From an uncultured Muribaculaceae bacterium (GTDB taxonomy: Bacteria > Bacteroidota > Bacteroidia > Bacteroidales > Muribaculaceae): a stretch of DNA of 40,298 bases. Where the stretch lies: the NCBI GenBank assembly GCA_944321905.1, contig CALUNI010000008.1, positions 1-40,298 of the forward strand, read 5' to 3'. Within the stretch, counting starts at the first letter, position 1. Each line of letters begins with the position of its first letter. Below are positions 7,944-17,258 of the stretch, piece after piece. The translations under genes were made by a program, and so were the position numbers. The notes under the pieces are model-generated. The model did not search any database and was not told where the DNA came from. It saw nothing but the letters and a program-made list of their open reading frames with translations.

Positions 7944-8822
7944 ATGAAAGCATTTGTATTCCCCGGTCAAGGGGCACAATTTGTAGGAATGGGTAAGGAT
8001 TTGTATGAGCAAAACGCTCTTGCCCACGACATGTTTGAAAAAGCCAATGAAATACTGGGGTTCCGCATCACCGATATTATGTTCTCGGGAACCGAAGACG
8101 AATTAAAACAAACCAAGGTTACACAGCCTGCAATATTTTTACATTCTGTGATTCTGGCCAAGACACTCGGCGACGATTTCAACCCCGATATGGTTGCAGG
8201 TCATTCGCTTGGCGAATTTTCAGCTCTTGTCGCTGCGGGTGCATTGTCTTTTGAAGATGGCTTGAAGCTTGTTGCCACTCGTGCGATGGCCATGCAGAAG
8301 GCATGCGAGGTTACACCTTCCACTATGGCTGCCGTTCTCGCCTTGCCTAATGAGAAAGTCGAGGAAATTTGCGCATCAATTGACGACATCGTTGCTCCGG
8401 CCAACTATAACTGTCCCGGTCAGGTAGTAATTTCCGGCACAGTTACCGGTGTTGACGCAGCATGTCCCAAGATGCTTGAAGCAGGAGCAAAACGTGCATT
8501 GAAATTGAAGGTAGGTGGTGCATTCCATTCTCCCCTCATGCAACCTGCCCACGACGAATTGGCAAACGCAATAAATGCAGCCGACTTCCACACACCGGTA
8601 TGCCCTGTTTACCAAAATGTTGACGCTTTGCCACATACCGACCCGACCGAAATAAAGAACAACCTTATCGCCCAGTTGACCGCACCTGTCAAATGGACAC
8701 AAATCATCCAAAACATGGTCAAAGATGGCCTTACCGAAGTCGTAGAACTTGGTCCGGGTGCCGTACTTCAAGGCTTGGTTCGTAAAATCGATTCGTCGGT
8801 TGCAACCTCGGGAAAACAATAA
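7944..8822 (+). CDS. fabD: Malonyl-CoA:ACP transacylase
   Basis: FabD moves malonyl groups from CoA to acyl carrier protein for fatty-acid synthesis. The protein has 292 residues from the ATG at 7944; an in-frame TTG two codons earlier was not used, because MKAFVFPGQGAQ is the normal start of the family. The nucleophile is Ser88 in GHSLGE, the substrate-binding Arg is in ATRAMAMQKA, and the catalytic His is in GGAFHSPLM near residue 197. It stands alone, not in a fab cluster, with its own -7 box and a strong terminator. Confidence 0.96.
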   Translation: MKAFVFPGQGAQFVGMGKDLYEQNALAHDMFEKANEILGFRITDIMFSGTEDELKQTKVTQPAIFLHSVILAKTLGDDFNPDMVAGHSLGEFSALVAAGALSFEDGLKLVATRAMAMQKACEVTPSTMAAVLALPNEKVEEICASIDDIVAPANYNCPGQVVISGTVTGVDAACPKMLEAGAKRALKLKVGGAFHSPLMQPAHDELANAINAADFHTPVCPVYQNVDALPHTDPTEIKNNLIAQLTAPVKWTQIIQNMVKDGLTEVVELGPGAVLQGLVRKIDSSVATSGKQ

Positions 8823-8847
8823 TCAACTTTATTATAAAAATCATTCA

Positions 8848-8882
8848 AACACTTCAGCGCAATTAACGCTGAAGTGTTTTTG
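8848..8882 (+). terminator. Intrinsic terminator of fabD
   Basis: A perfect 12-base stem (8848-8859 with 8867-8878) around a 7-base loop is followed by a T-rich run, 25 bases after the fabD stop. Confidence 0.9.
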
Positions 8883-8888
8883 TTTGCA

Positions 8889-8932
8889 CTGTCCCCCAAA
8901 AAGATGAGGCTGCCTCATGCATACCGAGACAG
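8889..8932 (-). terminator. Probable terminator of the M3 peptidase gene
   Basis: Minus-strand transcripts meet a short stem (8904-8909 with 8913-8918) followed by CTTTTT, nested in an outer CTGTC/GACAG pairing (8889-8893 with 8928-8932). It is about 180 bases past the peptidase stop, beyond the foldback element. Confidence 0.45.
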
Positions 8933-8947
8933 CCCCATACAAACTAT

Positions 8948-9108
8948 TATTTAACCCAAATCGGTCGTTAGATTTTTATGATGATTTTTAGTATTATGTC
9001 AAGCAAGTTTTTTGTGCCTTGAAAACTTGCCGATAGAAACTAAAAAGCGGCATAAGAAGCATTTCAAAAACAAATATTTGCGGTCTAATGACCGTTTTGG
9101 GTTTAATA
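8948..9108. repeat. 161-bp nested foldback (inverted-repeat) element
   Basis: The outer arms 8948-8972 and 9084-9108 are 25-base inverted repeats with 22 matches. Inside are a second pairing (8985-8992 with 9039-9046, 8 of 8) and a third (9003-9011 with 9022-9030, 9 of 9), all in nested order. The element starts 4 bases beyond the stop of the M3 peptidase gene and has no reading frame of note. It could be a MITE-like or REP-like element, or a structured 3' RNA region of the peptidase transcript. Clear target-site duplications were not seen. Confidence 0.7.
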
Positions 9109-9112
9109 CAAG

Positions 9113-11236
9113 TTACTTTAATCCACGATTTTCAAGCAAGGCATCAACTGTCGGAGCCTGACCACGGAAACGCTCGAATAGAATCATCGGATCCTCGCTG
9201 CCACCGGGTTCGAGAATATTTTCACGATAAGACTTCGCTGTTGCTTGGTCAAATATTCCATGTTGGCGGAACATTTCAAAAGCATCTGCTTCAAGAACCT
9301 CTGCCCACAAATAAGTATAATAACCTGCCGCATATCCATCGCTGCCAAAAATGTGGTTGAAGTATGTACTACGATAGCGGAATTGTATTTCACGCGGCAA
9401 ACCTATGCGACGGGCAACCGATTGCTCAAACTTCATCACATCGATATCGCCTTTACAATAGTTCACTTTGTGCCATTCGAGATCAAGCAGTGCCGCACCT
9501 ACGAGTTCTACTGTCATGAAACCTTGGTTGAACTTACCCGTTTCATCTATTTTTGCAATCAAGTTGTCGGGTATTACTTCACCGGTTTTGTAATGAAATG
9601 CGTATTCTTTCAAGAATTCGGGAGCCACGGCCCAATGTTCGTCGATTTGCGATGCCAGTTCCACAAAGTCCCTGTCAACGTTTGTTCCGGCTTGTCCGCG
9701 GAATGAGGCCGTGGTAAGCATTCCTTGTAGAGCATGACCAAATTCATGAAACACGGTTTTTACTTCATCGATGGTCAACAAGGAAGGAGTATCTTTTGTC
9801 GGTGCGGTAAGGCTTGCTACATTAAATATAATCGGACGCTCACTCACACCTTCATAATTATATTCCCCTTTGAATTCGCTCATCCAGGCTCCTTGGCGTT
9901 TCGATGCACGTGGCATATAATCGGTCATGAACACTGCGAGATGCGAGCCGTCGGCATCTTTAACATCATAAACCTTTACGCCAGGATTGTATTTAGGAGC
10001 ATCTTTTATCTCGGTAAAAGTTATGCCATACAACTTATTCGCCATCAAGAAAACACCTTTTACAACATTGTCAAGGCAGAAGTATGGCCGCACTTCATCT
10101 TCGCTGAAATTAAACTTGTCTTTTTTTACTTTTTCAGCATAATAGTAATAATCCCACGGTTCTATGGTTATATTGTCACCGTTTGCATTGGCATATGCTT
10201 GCATATCGGCCACCTCTTCCTTTGCTTTTGCGACAGCAGGAGTCCAAATCTGGTACAACAGTTTTTCGGCATTTTCCACCGTCTTAGCCATAACATTATC
10301 GATTTGATAATCGGCAAATGTGTCAAAGCCAAGCAGGTTAGCTTTTTGCGTGCGCAATTTGATGATACGGTTTATAATCGCAAAATTATTATATTCGTTA
10401 TCATTCATCGATAAATGCGTATATGCTTCATACATTTTTCGGCGCAAGTCTCGATTGTCGGCATACGTAAGAACCGGCAACCTTACTGCTCCATGTACGG
10501 TAAACACCCATTTGCCATTTAAGCCTCGCTTTGCAGCTTCTTCGGCAGCTTGTGCAATGGTGTTTTCCGGCAATCCCGAAAGTTCGGCCTCGTTGTCAAC
10601 CACTATTTGGATTGCATTGGTCTCTTTCAGCACATTGGAACTGAAATCCAAGAATAAATTAGATATTTCTTGATTGATGCGTTTAAGAGAATCTTTATCC
10701 GCAGCCGACAATAAAGCCCCACCGCGCACAAAGTCTTTGTAATAATGCTCAAGCAAACGAGTCTGGGCTACATCGAGGTTGAATGCTTCACGGCGGTCAT
10801 ACACCTGTTTTACACGTTGGAACAGTGCTTCGTTCATGCTGATTTCGTCACTTGCTGCCGAAACCATGGGCATTGCCTTAGCCGCAATTTCTTCAAATTC
10901 CGGCGTATTATCCGACTCTGTGAGGGCAAAAAGTACATAACACACCTTGTTAAGCGTCTGTCCCGAATTATCGAGAGCCAATATTGTATTGTCAAAATCG
11001 GGTATTGCGCGATTATTTACTATTGCATTTATTTCTTGCCGTTGTTCGGCTATGCCTGCTTCTATGGCAGGAAGATAATCGTCATACGTTATCTTATCAA
11101 ATGGCGGAATCTCATACTTTGTAGTGTATGGCTCCAAGAAAGGATTTTTACTTGACTTTTCCATCTTTTTCGCGTTTGCAATCGGTAACATGGCCGACAG
11201 CACCACAATTAATGATAAAACAGTGATTTTCTTCAT
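9113..11236 (-). CDS. dcp: Secreted M3-family peptidyl-dipeptidase (Dcp-like)
   Basis: A zinc metallopeptidase of family M3 that removes dipeptides or cleaves oligopeptides. I start it at the ATG at 11236 (707 residues) rather than ten codons earlier, because this gives a standard signal peptide (MKKITVLSLIVVLSAMLPIANA), so the enzyme acts in the periplasm or outside. The zinc motif HEFGH is at about residues 497-501 within VFHEFGHALQGML, with the third ligand Glu in DFVELASQIDEHW. The C-terminal SYRENILEPGGSEDP and FRGQAP segments are typical of Dcp. The gene stands alone between a nitroreductase and the foldback element. Confidence 0.93.
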   Translation of the reverse strand: MKKITVLSLIVVLSAMLPIANAKKMEKSSKNPFLEPYTTKYEIPPFDKITYDDYLPAIEAGIAEQRQEINAIVNNRAIPDFDNTILALDNSGQTLNKVCYVLFALTESDNTPEFEEIAAKAMPMVSAASDEISMNEALFQRVKQVYDRREAFNLDVAQTRLLEHYYKDFVRGGALLSAADKDSLKRINQEISNLFLDFSSNVLKETNAIQIVVDNEAELSGLPENTIAQAAEEAAKRGLNGKWVFTVHGAVRLPVLTYADNRDLRRKMYEAYTHLSMNDNEYNNFAIINRIIKLRTQKANLLGFDTFADYQIDNVMAKTVENAEKLLYQIWTPAVAKAKEEVADMQAYANANGDNITIEPWDYYYYAEKVKKDKFNFSEDEVRPYFCLDNVVKGVFLMANKLYGITFTEIKDAPKYNPGVKVYDVKDADGSHLAVFMTDYMPRASKRQGAWMSEFKGEYNYEGVSERPIIFNVASLTAPTKDTPSLLTIDEVKTVFHEFGHALQGMLTTASFRGQAGTNVDRDFVELASQIDEHWAVAPEFLKEYAFHYKTGEVIPDNLIAKIDETGKFNQGFMTVELVGAALLDLEWHKVNYCKGDIDVMKFEQSVARRIGLPREIQFRYRSTYFNHIFGSDGYAAGYYTYLWAEVLEADAFEMFRQHGIFDQATAKSYRENILEPGGSEDPMILFERFRGQAPTVDALLENRGLK

Positions 11237-11291
11237 ATTATTGTTAATTAAAAATTGAGTTGCCAAGGCACTCTCATAAAGTATCTTACTC

Positions 11292-12041
11292 CTATTTTAC
11301 AATATCAAACCCTTGCGACTTGGCCGCATCGAGCATCCGATATTTCATTGCCTCCCGGTAATAATCAAGGATATGGTCACACCAGTCGTTTTCACTCTTG
11401 CTACCAGAACGAGTAGCATTGTATTGTGTTACCTCCTTGTCATACGCCACAAGTTCTGCGGTCATGTCACGATCGGTATAGTGTGATTGATGTATCGTCA
11501 AGTCTTTTGGCAACTTTGGCTTTAAATCAGGATGCTCGCGGGGGACACCTATTGCAAGTCCGCACACTACAAACACACCTTTCGGCAGTTTGAGCAAATC
11601 TGCGACAGCCGAAGGGTCGGCTGTGCGCACATATCCCACGCAACAACATCCCAGTCCGCACGCCTGCGCTGCAATGGCCGCACTTTGCATGGTTATGGCA
11701 GCATCGATGACTCCTACCGTAAACCCATCAAGCGTATTGTAAAACTCAGGCATACTTATTCCTTTTGCCTTTGCAAGTACCCCTATACGGTTATAGTCTG
11801 CACAAAACACCATAAAGCGATTGCATGTCTTTATTTGCTTTTGACCCGTTATTTCATATAATTTCAATTTCGTCTCTTGGTCGGCAATATCTATTACAGT
11901 AAATTGTTGGCCGTTATAACTGGTTGGCGAATTCCTTATGGCTGTATAAATCGTATCAAGGGCTTCTTGAGGAATCGCGTCATACTCATAACGACGTACA
12001 CTTGTACGCGTTTCAAACAATTGTTTTATTTCTGTCTGCAT
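11292..12041 (-). CDS. NfsA-like nitroreductase / flavin reductase
   Basis: A 249-residue FMN-dependent oxidoreductase of the nitroreductase superfamily. The N-terminus has the family's RTSVRRYEYDAIP followed by NSPTSYNGQQF, which contact FMN. The middle GLGCCCVGYVR and VVCGLAIGVPREHPDLKPKLP resemble NfsA/FRP-type NAD(P)H enzymes. The physiological substrate cannot be told from sequence. The gene has its own promoter, back to back with that of prfA, and reads toward the M3 peptidase. Confidence 0.85.
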   Translation of the reverse strand: MQTEIKQLFETRTSVRRYEYDAIPQEALDTIYTAIRNSPTSYNGQQFTVIDIADQETKLKLYEITGQKQIKTCNRFMVFCADYNRIGVLAKAKGISMPEFYNTLDGFTVGVIDAAITMQSAAIAAQACGLGCCCVGYVRTADPSAVADLLKLPKGVFVVCGLAIGVPREHPDLKPKLPKDLTIHQSHYTDRDMTAELVAYDKEVTQYNATRSGSKSENDWCDHILDYYREAMKYRMLDAAKSQGFDIVK

Positions 12042-12074
12042 ATATTTTATTTTCTATAAGTTTATATAGTTACT

Positions 12075-12105
12075 CAAAAATAATGTAACTTTGTAATAAA
12101 AACAA
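12075..12105 (-). promoter_or_regulatory. Promoter of the nitroreductase gene
   Basis: On the minus strand the -7 box TATTTTTG is at 12082-12075 and a TTG that can serve as -33 element is at 12105-12103, 20 bases away, the preferred spacing. The -7 box is 34 bases before the start codon. It overlaps the divergent prfA promoter. Confidence 0.6.
12086..12093 (+). promoter_or_regulatory. -7 promoter box (TAACTTTG) for prfA
   Basis: TAACTTTG fits TAnnTTTG and is 36 bases before the prfA ATG. It lies only 3 bases from the -7 box of the nitroreductase on the opposite strand, so the two promoters should interfere. Confidence 0.6.
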
Positions 12106-12128
12106 GAAAACTCTGAATTTTATTTTTT

Positions 12129-13238
12129 ATGACGACTACACCACTGTTGCAGCGTCTTGAAGGATTAGATGCTCGTTTTGAAGAAATTAGCACATTGATA
12201 ACCGACCCGGCAGTCATTGCCGACAAAAAACGATATGTAAAGCTGAACAAAGAATATAAAGATCTTGAACGACTCCTTGCGGCCACAGGCCAATACCGTA
12301 AGACATTAGCCGATATCGATGATGCCAAGCAGCTGCTTGAAAGCGAAAGCGACGAAGAATTGCGCGAGATGGCAAAAGAGGAGTTGGAAGCAGGAAACGC
12401 CAAGTTGCCACATATCGAGGAAGAAATCAAACTGTTGTTGATTCCCGAAGATCCCGAAGACAGCCGCAATGCCATCGTAGAAATACGTGGCGGCACAGGC
12501 GGAGACGAAGCGGCACTGTTTGCCGGAGACCTATTCCGCATGTATGCCAAATATTGTGAAAGCAAAGATTGGAAAGTCGATGTGTCAAGTTCCAGCGAAG
12601 GTGCGGCAGGTGGTTATAAAGAAATAATTTTCACCGTGTCGGGCAACAATGTTTATGGCACATTAAAATACGAGTCGGGAGTTCACCGCGTACAACGTGT
12701 GCCGGCAACCGAAACTCAAGGACGCGTACACACATCGGCAGCGTCGGTAGCCGTGCTTCCCGAAGCCGAACCTTTTGATGTGGAAATCAACGAAGGCGAA
12801 ATCAAGTGGGACACATTCCGCAGTGGCGGCGCAGGCGGACAAAATGTAAACAAAGTAGAATCGGGAGTGCGGCTTCGATATATGTGGAAAAATCCCAACA
12901 CTGGAGAGACCGAGGAGATTCTTATAGAATGCACCGAGACGCGCGACCAACCAAAGAACAAGGAACGCGCGCTGACGCGCCTGCGCTCGTTCATCTACGA
13001 CAAGGAACATCAGAAATACATCGACGACATTGCATCTCGTCGTAAGACACTCGTTTCTACCGGCGACCGTTCTGCAAAAATTAGGACATATAACTACCCG
13101 CAAGGGCGCATCACCGACCACCGTATAGGCTATACGATCTATAACCTTGCGGCATTCATGGACGGCGACATACAAGATTGCATCGACCACCTCATAGTGG
13201 CCGAAAACGCCGAAAAGCTGAAAGCAAGCGAAATATAA
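12129..13238 (+). CDS. prfA: Peptide chain release factor 1
   Basis: RF1 ends translation at UAA and UAG codons. The 369-residue protein has the codon-reading PAT tripeptide at 192-194 (RVPATETQGR) that distinguishes RF1 from RF2, and the GGQ motif at 236-238 (GGAGGQNVNK) that triggers peptide release. All domains are present. The gene opens a plus-strand cluster with a DUF4153 gene (14 bases downstream), then pyrF. Base composition rises in GC toward the 3' half, continuing into the next gene. Confidence 0.97.
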   Translation: MTTTPLLQRLEGLDARFEEISTLITDPAVIADKKRYVKLNKEYKDLERLLAATGQYRKTLADIDDAKQLLESESDEELREMAKEELEAGNAKLPHIEEEIKLLLIPEDPEDSRNAIVEIRGGTGGDEAALFAGDLFRMYAKYCESKDWKVDVSSSSEGAAGGYKEIIFTVSGNNVYGTLKYESGVHRVQRVPATETQGRVHTSAASVAVLPEAEPFDVEINEGEIKWDTFRSGGAGGQNVNKVESGVRLRYMWKNPNTGETEEILIECTETRDQPKNKERALTRLRSFIYDKEHQKYIDDIASRRKTLVSTGDRSAKIRTYNYPQGRITDHRIGYTIYNLAAFMDGDIQDCIDHLIVAENAEKLKASEI

Positions 13239-13252
13239 ATCAACCATATATA

Positions 13253-14986
13253 ATGAAAAGCAATTTTGCCACACGGTGGGTCGGCGACCTCAAGAGAGGC
13301 CTTGGCAGGTGCGCCCGCCGTTTCCCGGCGGCAGTATTCTTCATTGCCGCGCTCACCTGTTGGCTGCTGTGCCTAAGCCACAACCTCGACCCCGGCGACC
13401 GCCTCGCGGCCACTCTCACCTACTATCTCTCAGTTGGCATACCACTGTCGGTGATGCTGCAACTGTGGTGCGAGGAGATGGAAAGCCACTTCCATCGGTT
13501 AGCGGTACAAACGGTCGGGCAAGTATTGCTGGCTGCCGATGCCGTATTCCTGTACGCTTACGATCCAACCACCACCATCGTCATAGCACACGCCGCAGCG
13601 GTAACAGCAATAGTCATCGCCGCATTCATCATACCGTTTTACCACGAGAAAGGCGACTTACCAATCTGGAACTTCGCATGGAAGACCGCCGTGGCCTATA
13701 TAAAGGCATCAATCACCGGAATGTTGTTCACGGGAGGCATAGAGCTACTTCTTTTTTCGGTGTCAATGCTGTTTGACATCGACATCCGCGAAGAAATATA
13801 CCTCGACGTGTCTATAATCATTAACGTGGGATTTGCCACCCTGTTTTTTATCGGGATGCTGCCTGCCGACGAGGCCAAGCACGACCCGCTGCCGCGCACC
13901 AACGAATTCCTGCGCATAATGGTACACTATGTGTTCATCCCGCTCGTGGCCTGCTACGCCGCAGTGCTTTACGTGTATGCCGTGCGCATACTCGTGATGT
14001 GGGAATTGCCCGACGGATATGTGTCTTGGCTTGTGACTGTGCTCATGGCAGGTTGCGTGGCTATCGAGGCCGGACTCTACCCCTTTCGCCAATTCCCTGT
14101 CAAGAAAAAGAGCAACGAACTGATTGCCCGTTGGTTACCAATGCTTATAATGCCGCTGTTGGTGCTTATGACCATTGGTATCGCACGCCGTTTCAGCGAC
14201 TACGGCATCACAGTAGCCCGGCTCTACCTTGCGGCATTCAACCTGTGGTGCTACGGCGTATGCATCACACTGTTCATCACCCGTGCGCGGCGCATAAGCT
14301 GGATTCCGGCATCGTTCGCGGCGGTGTTCCTGTTCACATCGGTGCTGCCCGGTGCCAACTTTGCCAGTATCACACTCAACACGCTGCGCAGTGACATCAA
14401 GACTGTCATGGAGCAGACCTGCACCGACACTCCCCCTCTCTCGGAAGAACAATACAGCAACTGGATAAACAGCACCCTGTCTGAGCAGGAAGGACAGCGC
14501 ATCAACGACAAGTTCATGTACTTGGCCGATATGTATGATTCAAGAGCATACAGCCACCTTGTCGCCGACAGTATATACTTCTACAGCTACAAGCTGTATG
14601 ACGACGAGGTTGACACGATTAATGCAGGAGACTATTACGGCTTCTACGCCACGCTGAGCGACGGCATCGGCATTCCTGTCGGCGCAACGCGCATCACTGA
14701 GGTGGAAATACACGGTTACAACGACACGTCACTCGCATTCAGCCGCAACGAACGACAGCCGGTAGAAATAGCCGAGGGCGACACTATCTACATCGACTTC
14801 CCCACCCTCAATAAGCTCGACGACACCGACTACAACACCTCCCCATATACCGGGTTGCCGCAAAACCGTGACAACTTCAAATTCGTCCTTACCCAGATCA
14901 CCGGCAACATGGGCGACAACGACAGCATCTACATAAGCACAATAAGAGGATATTTGTTTAACATAAAAGATACAATAAAACAATGA
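13253..14986 (+). CDS. DUF4153-domain multi-spanning membrane protein
   Basis: A 577-residue protein of unknown function that I assign to DUF4153. The start is the ATG at 13253, just after prfA, rather than a longer frame running back into prfA. The N-terminal two thirds hold about ten hydrophobic segments, for example [24 protein letters not shown] preceded by a TM, and [18 protein letters not shown], and the C-terminal 200 residues form a soluble domain rich in Tyr and Asp ([29 protein letters not shown]). The gene is visibly more GC-rich than its surroundings: 38 of 60 bases at 13381-13440 and 34 of 60 at 14341-14400, against 24 of 60 in a mutL line. Its TGA overlaps the pyrF ATG by 4 bases. 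Confidence 0.8.
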   Translation: MKSNFATRWVGDLKRGLGRCARRFPAAVFFIAALTCWLLCLSHNLDPGDRLAATLTYYLSVGIPLSVMLQLWCEEMESHFHRLAVQTVGQVLLAADAVFLYAYDPTTTIVIAHAAAVTAIVIAAFIIPFYHEKGDLPIWNFAWKTAVAYIKASITGMLFTGGIELLLFSVSMLFDIDIREEIYLDVSIIINVGFATLFFIGMLPADEAKHDPLPRTNEFLRIMVHYVFIPLVACYAAVLYVYAVRILVMWELPDGYVSWLVTVLMAGCVAIEAGLYPFRQFPVKKKSNELIARWLPMLIMPLLVLMTIGIARRFSDYGITVARLYLAAFNLWCYGVCITLFITRARRISWIPASFAAVFLFTSVLPGANFASITLNTLRSDIKTVMEQTCTDTPPLSEEQYSNWINSTLSEQEGQRINDKFMYLADMYDSRAYSHLVADSIYFYSYKLYDDEVDTINAGDYYGFYATLSDGIGIPVGATRITEVEIHGYNDTSLAFSRNERQPVEIAEGDTIYIDFPTLNKLDDTDYNTSPYTGLPQNRDNFKFVLTQITGNMGDNDSIYISTIRGYLFNIKDTIKQ

Positions 14987-15804
14987 ACAAGCAACAACTT
15001 ATTGATAACATTCGCCGTAAACGGTCGTTCCTATGCGTGGGACTCGACCCCGACACGGCAAAGATGCCAACTTGCCTCGACGGCAACCTATTTGAGTTTA
15101 ACCGACAGATCATTGACGCGACAGCCGAATATGCCATAGCCTATAAGCCCAACCTCGCATTCTATGAGGTATTGGGCACACGCGGATATGAAATGTTTGA
15201 ACATACCGTCAAGTATATTTCAGACAACTATCCCGACATCTTCATTATTGCCGATGCAAAACGCGGCGATATAGGAAACACTTCAAAAATGTATGCACGC
15301 AGCTTCTTTGAGCAACTTGGTGTAGATGCTGTAACCGTAGCTCCGTATATGGGCGAAGACAGTGTAACCCCTTTTATCGGATTTGACGGGAAATGGGTAA
15401 TCGTTCTTGGACTGACATCCAACCAAGGGTCGCACGACTTCCAGATGCTGCGCGATGCCGATGGCCGTTATTTATTTGAAGATGTAATGTCGAAAGCCGC
15501 ATCATGGGGGAATCACGGCAATATGATGTTTGTTGTAGGGGCAACTCAAGGACGCATGTTTGAAGACGTAAGACGCATACTGCCACAACATTTCTTACTT
15601 GTTCCCGGTGTGGGCGCACAAGGCGGCAGCCTCGAAGAGGTAGCCCGATATGGCATGACCGACGAATGCGGATTAATTGTAAACTCATCACGTGGCATCA
15701 TCCACGCATCGAATGGAAAAGATTTTGCCACTGTTGCCGCAACAAAAGCACATGAAATGCAACAACAGATGGAAACCTTACTTAAATCAAAAGGCATTAT
15801 TTAA
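14983..15804 (+). CDS. pyrF: Orotidine 5'-phosphate decarboxylase, group 2
   Basis: The enzyme makes UMP from OMP in pyrimidine synthesis. The 273-residue protein carries the catalytic Asp91-Lys93-Asp96 array in [15 protein letters not shown], the group 2 form of the motif, and VPGVGAQGG plus NSSRGI for phosphate binding. Its ATG overlaps the stop of the DUF4153 gene (ATGA), so the two are translationally coupled. It ends the cluster; a pgk promoter follows within 100 bases. Confidence 0.95.
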   Translation: MNKQQLIDNIRRKRSFLCVGLDPDTAKMPTCLDGNLFEFNRQIIDATAEYAIAYKPNLAFYEVLGTRGYEMFEHTVKYISDNYPDIFIIADAKRGDIGNTSKMYARSFFEQLGVDAVTVAPYMGEDSVTPFIGFDGKWVIVLGLTSNQGSHDFQMLRDADGRYLFEDVMSKAASWGNHGNMMFVVGATQGRMFEDVRRILPQHFLLVPGVGAQGGSLEEVARYGMTDECGLIVNSSRGIIHASNGKDFATVAATKAHEMQQQMETLLKSKGII

Positions 15805-15847
15805 CATTTTGTAAATCAAAATATTTAAATTTTGGCAATAGATTAAG

Positions 15848-15855
15848 TAAATTTG
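15848..15855 (+). promoter_or_regulatory. -7 promoter box (TAAATTTG) for pgk
   Basis: TAAATTTG matches the Bacteroidetes -7 consensus and gives a leader of about 45 bases before the pgk ATG. A TTTG at 15831-15834 is present, but only 13 bases upstream, too close to be the usual -33. Confidence 0.5.
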
Positions 15856-15908
15856 CGATACAGAAATTGCATATAAGTTACCAATAACTTTTAACAATAT
15901 TATTCATT

Positions 15909-17162
15909 ATGCAAAAGATTGATAATTACAACTTTGCTGGTAAGAAAGCAATTGTTCGCGTTGACTTCAACGTACCTCTCGACGAAAACGGCAACATCAC
16001 CGACGACACCCGCATACGCGGCGCACTCCCCACATTGAAGAAAATCCTTGCCGACGGCGGCGCATTAATCATCATGTCTCACATGGGCAAGCCCAAAGGC
16101 AAAGTAAACCCAAAGTTGTCGTTGAAGCAAATCGTTCCTGCTGTTTCGGCCGCACTCGGTGTTGATGTCCAATTTGCCGAAGATTGTGCTAAAGCTGCCG
16201 ATCAAGCTGCCGCACTACAACCCAGCCAAGTATTATTGCTCGAAAACCTGCGCTTCTATCCCGAAGAAGAAGGCAAGCCCGTAGGCATAGACAAAGAAGA
16301 TCCCAACTATGACGCTGCCAAGAAAGAAATGAAGGAGCGTCAAAAAGAATTTGCAAAGACTCTTGCAAGCTATGCCGACTGCTACGTTAACGATGCATTT
16401 GGCACCGCACACCGTCGCCATGCTTCTACGGCAGTTATTGCCGATTATTTCGATGCCGACAATAAGATGCTTGGCTACTTAATGGAAAAAGAAGTTAATG
16501 CCGTAAACAATATCCTCAATAACATCAAGCGTCCGTTTACCGCCATCATGGGTGGTTCAAAGGTTTCCACAAAGATTGGAATCATCGAGAACCTCATGGA
16601 AAAGGTTGACAACTTGATTCTATGCGGTGGCATGACATACACATTCGCAAAAGCAATGGGTGGCAAGATTGGCCAGTCAATCTGTGAAGACGACAAGTTA
16701 GACCTTGCTCTTGACATCATTAAGAAGGCTAAAGAAAAGGGCGTGAACCTTGTACTTGGCAGTGACTGTATCGCAGCCGATGCTTTCAGCAACGATGCCA
16801 ACACTCAAGTTTGCCCGGCCAATGCAATACCCGACGGATGGGAAGGCCTTGATGCAGGTCCCGAAACCCGCAAGGCATTTGCAGCTGCCATACTTCCTGC
16901 AAAGACCATCCTCTGGAACGGCCCTGCCGGTGTGTTTGAATTTGACAACTTCACAGGCGGTTCTCGTGCCATAGCCGATGCAATTGTTGAAGCAACAGCC
17001 AATGGCGCATTCTCGCTTGTTGGTGGTGGCGATTCAGTTGCTTGTATCAACAAGTTTGGTCTTGCCGACAAGGTATCGTATGTTTCAACAGGTGGTGGCG
17101 CATTGCTCGAAGCTATTGAAGGCAAGGTTCTGCCGGGCGTAGCAGCTATCGAAGGCAAATAA
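15909..17162 (+). CDS. pgk: Phosphoglycerate kinase
   Basis: A glycolytic enzyme that transfers phosphate between 1,3-bisphosphoglycerate and ADP. The 417-residue protein has the signature [12 protein letters not shown] near residue 18, [23 protein letters not shown], the nucleotide site [12 protein letters not shown], and the GGGDSVA and STGGGALLE loops. Its codon use looks like that of a highly expressed gene, with frequent C-ending codons. It has its own promoter and a strong shared terminator downstream. Confidence 0.98.
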   Translation: MQKIDNYNFAGKKAIVRVDFNVPLDENGNITDDTRIRGALPTLKKILADGGALIIMSHMGKPKGKVNPKLSLKQIVPAVSAALGVDVQFAEDCAKAADQAAALQPSQVLLLENLRFYPEEEGKPVGIDKEDPNYDAAKKEMKERQKEFAKTLASYADCYVNDAFGTAHRRHASTAVIADYFDADNKMLGYLMEKEVNAVNNILNNIKRPFTAIMGGSKVSTKIGIIENLMEKVDNLILCGGMTYTFAKAMGGKIGQSICEDDKLDLALDIIKKAKEKGVNLVLGSDCIAADAFSNDANTQVCPANAIPDGWEGLDAGPETRKAFAAAILPAKTILWNGPAGVFEFDNFTGGSRAIADAIVEATANGAFSLVGGGDSVACINKFGLADKVSYVSTGGGALLEAIEGKVLPGVAAIEGK

Positions 17163-17189
17163 GAGATACTTTTTACAGCACTATAAAAA

Positions 17190-17232
17190 ACGAGAGGATA
17201 CTACTTATGTGCGTAGGTTTATCCTCTCGTTC
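17190..17232. terminator. Bidirectional terminator between pgk and the PHP gene
   Basis: A perfect 12-base stem (17190-17201 with 17221-17232) with a 19-base loop is flanked by A-rich sequence on the left and T-rich sequence on the right. It can stop the plus-strand pgk transcript and the minus-strand operon ending at 17259. Confidence 0.88.
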
Positions 17233-17258
17233 TTTGTTATTATGTTTCAACATTACGA

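Noticed and set aside
8948-9108. Foldback read as a complete insertion sequence
   Set aside because: There is no transposase frame and no clear target-site duplication, so only a repeat element was called.
9734-10414. Long open frame on the plus strand inside the M3 peptidase gene
   Set aside because: It lies opposite a well-supported gene with intact motifs, and its own product is Phe/Ile/His-rich without any recognisable feature.
12663-13274. 203-codon frame on the minus strand over prfA
   Set aside because: It is antisense to the RF1 catalytic domains and gives a Cys/Val-rich, low-sense product; a result of GC-rich codons opposite.
13276-13776. 166-codon frame overlapping the start of the DUF4153 gene
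   Set aside because: It is a shifted reading of the GC-rich membrane protein, full of Pro, Arg and His, with no start context.
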